A stretch of 64,000 nucleotides of DNA from Aquibium carbonis. GTDB taxonomy: Bacteria; Pseudomonadota; Alphaproteobacteria; Rhizobiales; Rhizobiaceae. The DNA lies in contig NZ_RWKW01000010.1 of assembly GCF_003970795.1 (NCBI RefSeq), forward strand, positions 36,118-100,117. Reading direction: 5' to 3'. Below, piece by piece: positions 58,455 to 64,000 of this stretch; position 1 is the stretch's first letter, and each line of letters opens with the position of its first letter. A program made the position numbers and the translations under genes. The notes beneath the pieces are model-generated. The model did no database searches and had not been told where the DNA came from. It saw only the letters and a list, made by a program, of their open reading frames with translations.

Positions 58455-59666
58455 ATGGCGGCGGCGCTGCTTCCCGTCGACGACGCGCTTGCGCTTCTCC
58501 TGTCCGGGGCCGCGCCGCTCGGATCCGAGCGTGTCGGCATCGCCGACAGCGGCGGGCGGGTCCTGGCCTCGCCCGTCCAGGCCCTGCGCACCCAGCCCCC
58601 TTTCGATGCGTCGGCCATGGACGGCTACGCCCTGCGCGCCCGGGACGTCGCGGCCGCACCCGCCACGCTGAACGTCATCGGCGTCGCGCCGGCCGGCAAG
58701 CCCTTCCCCGGCAGCGTCGGGCCCGGCCAGGCGGTGCGCATCTTCACCGGTGCACCGGTGCCTGATGGCGCCGACAGCGTGCTCATCCAGGAAAACACCC
58801 GCATCACCAGTGAAGGCCTCGTCGAGGTGCTCGAGCCTGTTCGCATGGGTGCCAACATTCGCCGGCGTGGGCTCGATTTCGCCGAGGGCGAGGCGCTTCT
58901 GCCGGCGGGCCGGGTCATCGACGCCACCGCCCTGGCGCTCGCTGCCGCTGCCAATCATGCCGAGCTCGACGTCGTGCGCCGGCCGCTCGTAGCCGTGCTG
59001 GCCACCGGCGACGAACTGCTGGCGCCCGGCAGCGTGGTTGGCGACGGGCAGATCATCGCATCCAACACCTTCGGCGTCGCCTTGATCGCGCGGCAGGCCG
59101 GGGCGCGGACGCTCGACCTCGGCATCGCGCCCGACGATCGCGACGCCATCTCGGCGGCAATCGATCGAGCCCTCGACGTAGGTGCCGACATCATCGTCAC
59201 CTCCGGCGGCGCTTCGGTCGGCGACCACGACCTCGTTCGCGACGTGCTGGCGTCCAAGGGGGGCGACCTCGACTTCTGGAAGATCGCGATGCGGCCGGGC
59301 AAGCCGTTGATGGCGGGTACGCTCGCCGGCCGCCGGATAATCGGATTGCCGGGCAATCCGGTCGCGAGCCTCGTGTGCAGCCACGTGTTCCTGAAGCCGC
59401 TGGTGGCGAAGCTCGCCGGTCGCACCCATTCCGCCGACATTCGCACAGGCGTCTTCGGAGGGCCGGTCGCCGCGAACGACCAGCGCCAGGATTACATGCG
59501 CGCGCGGGTGGTCGAGGCCGATGGCCAGATCGTCGCCACGCCGTCCGCCGTGCAGGATTCGTCGATGCTGCGGACGCTGGCCGACGCCGGTGCGCTGGTC
59601 ATCCGCGAGCCCTTCGCACCCGCCGCGCGCACCGGCGATCCTTGCCGACTGCTCATGCTGCGCTGA
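58455..59666 (+). CDS. moeA: molybdopterin molybdenumtransferase
   Basis: Inserts molybdate into adenylylated molybdopterin, the last step of cofactor synthesis. 403 residues from the ATG at 58455, five bases after moaC. N-terminal QPPFDASAMDGYALRARDV, then IFTGAPVPDGADSVLIQEN, VAVLATGDELL, TSGGASVGDHDLVRDVL and LPGNPVASLV are all classic. Last plus-strand gene of the ppiD-trp-moa run; in many related genomes lexA follows, but here a convergent autotransporter gene follows. Confidence 0.96.
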   Translation: MAAALLPVDDALALLLSGAAPLGSERVGIADSGGRVLASPVQALRTQPPFDASAMDGYALRARDVAAAPATLNVIGVAPAGKPFPGSVGPGQAVRIFTGAPVPDGADSVLIQENTRITSEGLVEVLEPVRMGANIRRRGLDFAEGEALLPAGRVIDATALALAAAANHAELDVVRRPLVAVLATGDELLAPGSVVGDGQIIASNTFGVALIARQAGARTLDLGIAPDDRDAISAAIDRALDVGADIIVTSGGASVGDHDLVRDVLASKGGDLDFWKIAMRPGKPLMAGTLAGRRIIGLPGNPVASLVCSHVFLKPLVAKLAGRTHSADIRTGVFGGPVAANDQRQDYMRARVVEADGQIVATPSAVQDSSMLRTLADAGALVIREPFAPAARTGDPCRLLMLR

Positions 59667-59721
59667 CGCACGTCACGCTGCGCTTACGCAAGCGAAGCCG
59701 CACGAAACCGTCCAGGGTCCC

Positions 59722-59757
59722 GAAAAAAGCAAAGGCCGGAACCTTTCGGTCCCGGCC
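59722..59757 (-). terminator. intrinsic terminator of the autotransporter gene
   Basis: GGCCGGAACC and GGTCCCGGCC (59734-59757) form a 10-bp stem with one mismatch and a TTTC loop. On the minus strand it is followed by TTTGCTTTTTTCGG, a proper T run. It lies 73 bases past the autotransporter stop; it may also stop moeA transcripts. Confidence 0.8.
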
Positions 59758-59829
59758 TCCCTTCCCCGGCCAAGCCCCCCGGCCCGTCTGGGAAATGCAC
59801 GCTGGCGGATGCGGGGTTTCCCCCGCCCC

Positions 59830-62800
59830 TCACCAGGCGACGGTGAGCCGTGCCTGGCCCTGGTAGCCGACCAGGTCGAGATCCTGCACGCCATAGCGCC
59901 CCGAGAAGCTGGACGAGAGGTTGACGCTGTCGCTGATGCTCGTCTCGATGCCCAGCGCCAGTTCGAGCGCGGTTCCGCCGGTCCCGGTCGTGTAGGCGAA
60001 GTTGTCGACGGTCACCGTCTCTTGGGACGTCAGGTCGTGGGCGACGGCGAAGTCGGCGAAGGTCGACACGCTTTCGAAATGGCCTTCGGCGCGCAGGCCG
60101 CCGCGAACGCTCATGGCGTCGCCGGTGCCGAAGCGCACTTCGTCGACCCAGTTGCTGGAGAGATCCGTCACCGTCGTGTTCTGGTAGGCGAACTGCCCCC
60201 ATGGCGTCAGTCGCATGGTCTCGCCACCGAAGGTCACGCCCGCCTCGACCAGCACCGTCGCGGTCTGGGCGTCGAGCGTCGTGGCGGTGGCCGCCGTCGG
60301 ATTGACGGTCCAGTTGCTCGCGCCATACTGCGCGACCGCGTCGAGATAGGCCCTTTCGTTCGACCAGTTCGCGGTGACGCCGGCAGCATAGAGGTTGCCG
60401 GTCATGCCCGCGACGCCGGTCTCGGTCGTCACGTCGCTGTCCGACCGTCCATAGGAGGCCAGAATGCCGGCGCGGAAGTTCTCGGACCGCAGCACATCGG
60501 TGCCGAACTGGGTGTAGAAGACCTGCTGGGTGTGCGAGGTCGCATCCTCGATCTCGGTGCTGCGGCCGCCAACCCGCATGAACGACGTCTGCATGTCGTC
60601 GCCGTTGCCGAGGCCGCGGCGATCAACCTTGCTGCCCAGGATGTCGAGCGAGGCGGAACGGATGCTGCTCTCCAGCACCGACAGCGCATAAGTCTCGTCC
60701 TGGATGATCGAGCCGACGCCATAGACGATCATCGCGCCGGCGCCGAACAGCTGCTCCTCGGTCCAGCCGCCGGTTTCCGGCACGATCGCGGTCGGATCGG
60801 CGTCGCGCACCGAGCGGGTGAGCACGATCTCATGGCCATTCTGGGTGAAGCGCGCGGCGCGGTAGATGTTGGCGTCGGCGTCCGATCCGCCGATGCGGAT
60901 CAGTTCGATCTCGTCGAGATTGCCGAGCGCATCGCCACGCGTGGAGTTGTCGCGTGCCAGCATCACCGCAAGGTCGCCGGTCGCGTCGCCGCCGACATTG
61001 GTCTGGTCGTAGTGGACACCGGGAACGTAGGAGGCCGAGCCGTAGACGATCTCGAACAGCGAGTTCGCGGTGTCGAGGTTCAGGTTGCCGCTCACGTTCA
61101 CCACGCCCGGCGAATAGCCGGGTGACAGGAAGCCGCTCAGGGCCAGGTCGCCCATGAAGAAGATGTTGCCGATGATGGCGCCATCGTTGACGACCGCGTC
61201 GCCGGTGACCTGCAGCGCGCCGCCGAGCGTGCCGCCCTGCACCGTCGATCCCGCCTCGGCCGTCAGGCCGCCCACGATCGTGCTGCCGTCGGCGAAGTCG
61301 GCATTCGCTCCCTCCTGGATGAAGAAGCCGGCGCCGTTGACCAGGCCCGCCCAGCTCGTGCCAGCCGAAATGGTGACCTTGGTGCCGCCGGAACCGGTCT
61401 TCGTGTCGGTGTCGAAGATGTCGCCGGCCACGACCGTGTTGCTGGCGATGACGAAGTTGACGATGCCGTCCGAGCCCAGCCCGTCGCGCGCGACCAGAAG
61501 CAGGGTACCGTCGTCGCCCGTGATCGTGGTGCCCGCGCCCAGCGTGATGTTAGCGATGCCGCCGGCCTCGTCGAAATAGGCGTAGGCGAGCGACCTGTCG
61601 GTAGAGAGGCTGGTGCCCTCGGTCGTGATCGTGCCGCCATTGACGACCGAGAGGGCCGACAGGTTGGCGCCGCCCGCGACGGAGCCGCCGTCGACGATGA
61701 TCGTGCCGCCGCTCGAAGCGATCAGACCGGTCTGCGAGGCCACTTCGTCGAGGGTCAGGCTTCCACCGCCCACCTCGAAGCCGCCCGAACCGTTGATCGC
61801 GCCCGAGAAGGTCGTCGAGGCGTTGGTGAGCTTCAGGCGGTTCGCGCCGAGTTCGACGGTGCCGTCGCCCGACAGCGTGACGATGTCGATGCCGGCCAGC
61901 GCCGATGCGATGTCGAAGGTGCCCGCCACGTCCACGGAGGACGACGCGGCGATCGAGCCGCCATCGGCGATGAAGAGCGTGGTGTCCTCGTCGATCGTGG
62001 TCGCGCCGGTGTAGACGCTGATGCCCGTCAGCGTCTGCTCCCCGCCGGACACCGTCAGACCGCCATTGCCGGCGATGACCCCCGAGAAGGTCGTGGAGGC
62101 ATCGGTGAGGATCAGCGTGTTGTCGCCAAGCGTCACGGTGCCGGCGCCCGCCAGCGTCACGATCGAGGCGTCGGTGTCGGCGCCGGCGATGTCCAGTTCG
62201 CCATCGACGGTGACGACCACCGATTCCTCGATGCTGCCTTCGCCGTCCAGCACGAGCTTGGCGCCCGACGAAACACCGGTCTGGCCGGTGTAGCTGTTGA
62301 CGCCCGACAGCGTCTGCGTGCCGCCGTCGACGCTGAAGCCGCCGGTGCCGGCGATCACGCCGGAGAAGTCCGTCGAACCGTTGGAGACGACCAGCGTCCG
62401 ATCACCCAGCGTCACGTCGCCGCCGCCCGAGAGCGTGACGATCGTCGCGCCGGAGGTCGTGCCGGCGATGTCGAACTCGCCCTCCACCGCGACCTCGGCC
62501 GAGTTCTCGATGCTGCCGCCGCCCGACAGGACCAGCTTGGCATCCGTCGCGATCGTGGTGGTGCCGGAATAGCTGTTTTCGCCGGTCAGCGTCTGCGTGC
62601 CGCCATCGACCGTAAACCCGCCCGTACCGGCGATGACGCCTGAAAATTCGGTCGAACCGTCGGAAATCACGAGAGTCTGGGCGCCAAGCGTCACGTCACC
62701 GCTGCCCGAGAGCGTCACGATGGTCGCGCCGGCATTGGTCGAGGCGATGTCGAACTCGCCGTCGACGATCACTTCGACCGAATCCTCGATGCTGCCGTCG

Positions 62801-64000
62801 CCGGACAGGATCAGCTTGGCGATGTCGTCGATCCTGGTCTCGCCGGTGTAGGTGTTGACGCCGGACAGCGTCTGGGCGCCGTCCTCGATGGTCAATCCGC
62901 CCGAGCCGGAAATGACGCCGGAAAAGTCGGTCGAGCCATTGGAGACGATCAGGGTGTTCGCGCCAAGCGCGACGTCACCGCCGCCAGCCAGCGTGGTCAT
63001 GCTGCGGTCGCCATTGGCGCCCGACATGTCGAGCGTGCCGTCGATGGTCACCTGCGAGGATTCGGAAATGTCGGCCGCGCCCTTGAGCACCAGCGTCGTC
63101 CCGTCCTTCACCTCGGTCGTGCCGGCATAGCTGTTGTCGGCCGTCATCGTGATGGTGCCGACGGTGTTGCCGTCGCCGAGGATCAGCGAGCCGTTCGACA
63201 GGATGCCGTCGAGGTATGCGATGTTCTCGCCGAGCAGGCCGCCATTGTTGATGATGGTGCGCGTGCCGCCGTTCAGATTGATGGCGTTCTTGAAGTAGAC
63301 GTCGGAATCGGCGCTGTCGGAACCGAACAGCAGCGACGAGCCGTCGGTGACGAAGCTGCCCGACGCCCAGGTGAGGCTGGCGCCGTTGTTCAGGCGCACC
63401 GTCAGGTCGCCGTCGATGGCGGCAAAGCCGCCCGATTCGGTCCACTGGATACGGCCGGCGCCGACGCCGAGATGACGGTCGAAGGTGCCGGAGGTCTGGA
63501 GGACGCCACCGGCCAGGTTGATGTTGCTGTCCTTGTGGATGCCGGTGCCGTCGTCGGCGTCGAGAACGCCACCCGATATCCTGGTCTGCCCGGTGTAGGT
63601 GTTGACGCCGTTGAAGACGACGAGGCCGCTCTGGATGTTGATGCCGGCGCCGTTGCCGCTGGCGATCGGGTTGCCGGTGATGCTGGCGGCGCTGTCGTCG
63701 GCGATCGTGCCGTTGAAGGTGATGGTGTTGCCCGCGCCGGCGTTCAAATTGACGGTGGAACCCTTCATCATGAACAGGTCGGTGCCGGCCGCCTGGCCCG
63801 CGGTGCCCCCGTTCTGGCTGGAGCCGCCATAGACGCTGTTGCCGTCGAACGTGACGTTGCCGGTGATGTTCACCGTGCCGCCGGACTGCACGAAGATCGC
63901 GCCGCCATAGGCCGAGCCGCCGCCGCCGCCGGTGCCCGTCGGCGTGCCGTCGGCCGTCGAGCCGACGCCACCGCCGAACCCGGCCTTGCCGCCCGAGCCG
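59830..64000 (-). CDS. autotransporter with beta-strand repeat passenger (5' end cut)
   Basis: Type V secreted surface protein; about 1390 codons are visible and the frame stays open through 64000, so start and signal peptide lie outside. The passenger begins Gly-rich (SAYGGAIFVQSGGTVNITGN) and contains PATR-type beta-strand repeats such as LSGVNTYTGETRI, five of them exactly 93 residues long. No cysteine is seen in the passenger, as expected for an autotransporter. The last 280 or so residues form the outer-membrane beta-barrel (MRVGGRSTEIEDATSHTQQV onward) and end LTVAW with a terminal aromatic residue. Adhesion or biofilm function is plausible but not shown. Confidence 0.92.
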   Translation of the reverse strand, partial: GSGGKAGFGGGVGSTADGTPTGTGGGGGSAYGGAIFVQSGGTVNITGNVTFDGNSVYGGSSQNGGTAGQAAGTDLFMMKGSTVNLNAGAGNTITFNGTIADDSAASITGNPIASGNGAGINIQSGLVVFNGVNTYTGQTRISGGVLDADDGTGIHKDSNINLAGGVLQTSGTFDRHLGVGAGRIQWTESGGFAAIDGDLTVRLNNGASLTWASGSFVTDGSSLLFGSDSADSDVYFKNAINLNGGTRTIINNGGLLGENIAYLDGILSNGSLILGDGNTVGTITMTADNSYAGTTEVKDGTTLVLKGAADISESSQVTIDGTLDMSGANGDRSMTTLAGGGDVALGANTLIVSNGSTDFSGVISGSGGLTIEDGAQTLSGVNTYTGETRIDDIAKLILSGDGSIEDSVEVIVDGEFDIASTNAGATIVTLSGSGDVTLGAQTLVISDGSTEFSGVIAGTGGFTVDGGTQTLTGENSYSGTTTIATDAKLVLSGGGSIENSAEVAVEGEFDIAGTTSGATIVTLSGGGDVTLGDRTLVVSNGSTDFSGVIAGTGGFSVDGGTQTLSGVNSYTGQTGVSSGAKLVLDGEGSIEESVVVTVDGELDIAGADTDASIVTLAGAGTVTLGDNTLILTDASTTFSGVIAGNGGLTVSGGEQTLTGISVYTGATTIDEDTTLFIADGGSIAASSSVDVAGTFDIASALAGIDIVTLSGDGTVELGANRLKLTNASTTFSGAINGSGGFEVGGGSLTLDEVASQTGLIASSGGTIIVDGGSVAGGANLSALSVVNGGTITTEGTSLSTDRSLAYAYFDEAGGIANITLGAGTTITGDDGTLLLVARDGLGSDGIVNFVIASNTVVAGDIFDTDTKTGSGGTKVTISAGTSWAGLVNGAGFFIQEGANADFADGSTIVGGLTAEAGSTVQGGTLGGALQVTGDAVVNDGAIIGNIFFMGDLALSGFLSPGYSPGVVNVSGNLNLDTANSLFEIVYGSASYVPGVHYDQTNVGGDATGDLAVMLARDNSTRGDALGNLDEIELIRIGGSDADANIYRAARFTQNGHEIVLTRSVRDADPTAIVPETGGWTEEQLFGAGAMIVYGVGSIIQDETYALSVLESSIRSASLDILGSKVDRRGLGNGDDMQTSFMRVGGRSTEIEDATSHTQQVFYTQFGTDVLRSENFRAGILASYGRSDSDVTTETGVAGMTGNLYAAGVTANWSNERAYLDAVAQYGASNWTVNPTAATATTLDAQTATVLVEAGVTFGGETMRLTPWGQFAYQNTTVTDLSSNWVDEVRFGTGDAMSVRGGLRAEGHFESVSTFADFAVAHDLTSQETVTVDNFAYTTGTGGTALELALGIETSISDSVNLSSSFSGRYGVQDLDLVGYQGQARLTVAW
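61753..63147 (-). repeat. five tandem 279-bp (93-residue) repeats in the autotransporter
   Basis: Units at 63147-62869, 62868-62590, 62589-62311, 62310-62032 and 62031-61753, all exactly 279 bases. Each has NxYxG(x)T near its start, a (D/G)GSIE(D/N/E)S-like segment, (G)(E/T)(F/L)DIA, VTL(S/A)G, and FSGVIxGxGG near its end. They differ at many positions, yet no insertion or deletion is seen. Confidence 0.92.

Noticed and set aside
61753..63147. Regularly spaced repeats that could be mistaken for a CRISPR array
   Set aside because: The unit is 279 bases, in frame and codes for related protein segments; there are no short identical repeats with unique spacers.

Overview
The window is a GC-rich chromosomal segment of an alphaproteobacterium, most likely order Hyphomicrobiales (Rhizobiales), Phyllobacteriaceae/Mesorhizobium-like. 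The evidence is a phosphatidylcholine synthase of the rhizobial Pcs type, a DnaE1-type replicative polymerase, a ChrR-like cupin anti-sigma protein, and the gene order secG - tpiA - ppiD-like - trpD - trpC - moaC - moeA. Genes are tightly packed, often overlap by 1-4 bases, and both strands are coded. There are no insertion sequences, phage genes or CRISPR arrays.

Layout. 1-2626: BmpA-type nucleoside/sugar ABC permease (cut by the left edge) and its double ATPase. 2736-5099: quinone reductase, phosphatidylcholine synthase and a DUF1326 protein. 5294-7915: UbiH-type hydroxylase, AEC transporter and HspQ. 7946-11479: DNA polymerase III alpha. 11616-16131: an Mla-type lipid transport operon (STAS-MlaE permease, ATPase, MCE protein with a long repeat-bearing tail, auxiliary lipoprotein). 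16216-24150: dipeptide epimerase, two MFS carriers, LpxH-like phosphoesterase, an atypical SDR, an FAH-family enzyme, a DUF1624 membrane protein and an ICMT-like methyltransferase. 24174-26160: MerR regulator and a divergent SDR/TetR pair with a palindromic operator. 26164-35797: AlaX editing protein, CysK, ChrR-like protein, SDR, GPH-type symporter, two alpha/beta hydrolases, tandem universal stress protein, CinA-like protein and WrbA. 35875-35959: tRNA-Leu(UAA). 35975-49729: diguanylate cyclase, YqjD-like protein, adenine deaminase, two tandem TrkH potassium transporters, IlvA, KdsA, VOC protein, S11 carboxypeptidase, TMEM43-family protein and CTP synthase. 49945-59666: AidB-like acyl-CoA dehydrogenase, L,D-transpeptidase, SecG, TpiA, PpiD-like chaperone, TrpD, TrpC, MoaC and MoeA. 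59830-64000: C-terminal 1390 or so residues of a large autotransporter whose start lies beyond the right edge.

Much of the content serves the cell envelope: phosphatidylcholine synthesis, Mla-type lipid transport, lipid A and Kdo synthesis, peptidoglycan carboxypeptidase and L,D-transpeptidase, periplasmic folding, SecG and the autotransporter. The rest is central metabolism. I saw no clear, complete, undescribed multi-gene system. The most notable oddities are the five in-register 93-residue repeats of the autotransporter, the repeat-bearing tail of the MCE protein, a ChrR-like protein lacking the cysteines of its zinc site, an SDR lacking the catalytic Tyr/Lys, and a perfect hairpin that overlaps the ribosome-binding site of adenine deaminase.
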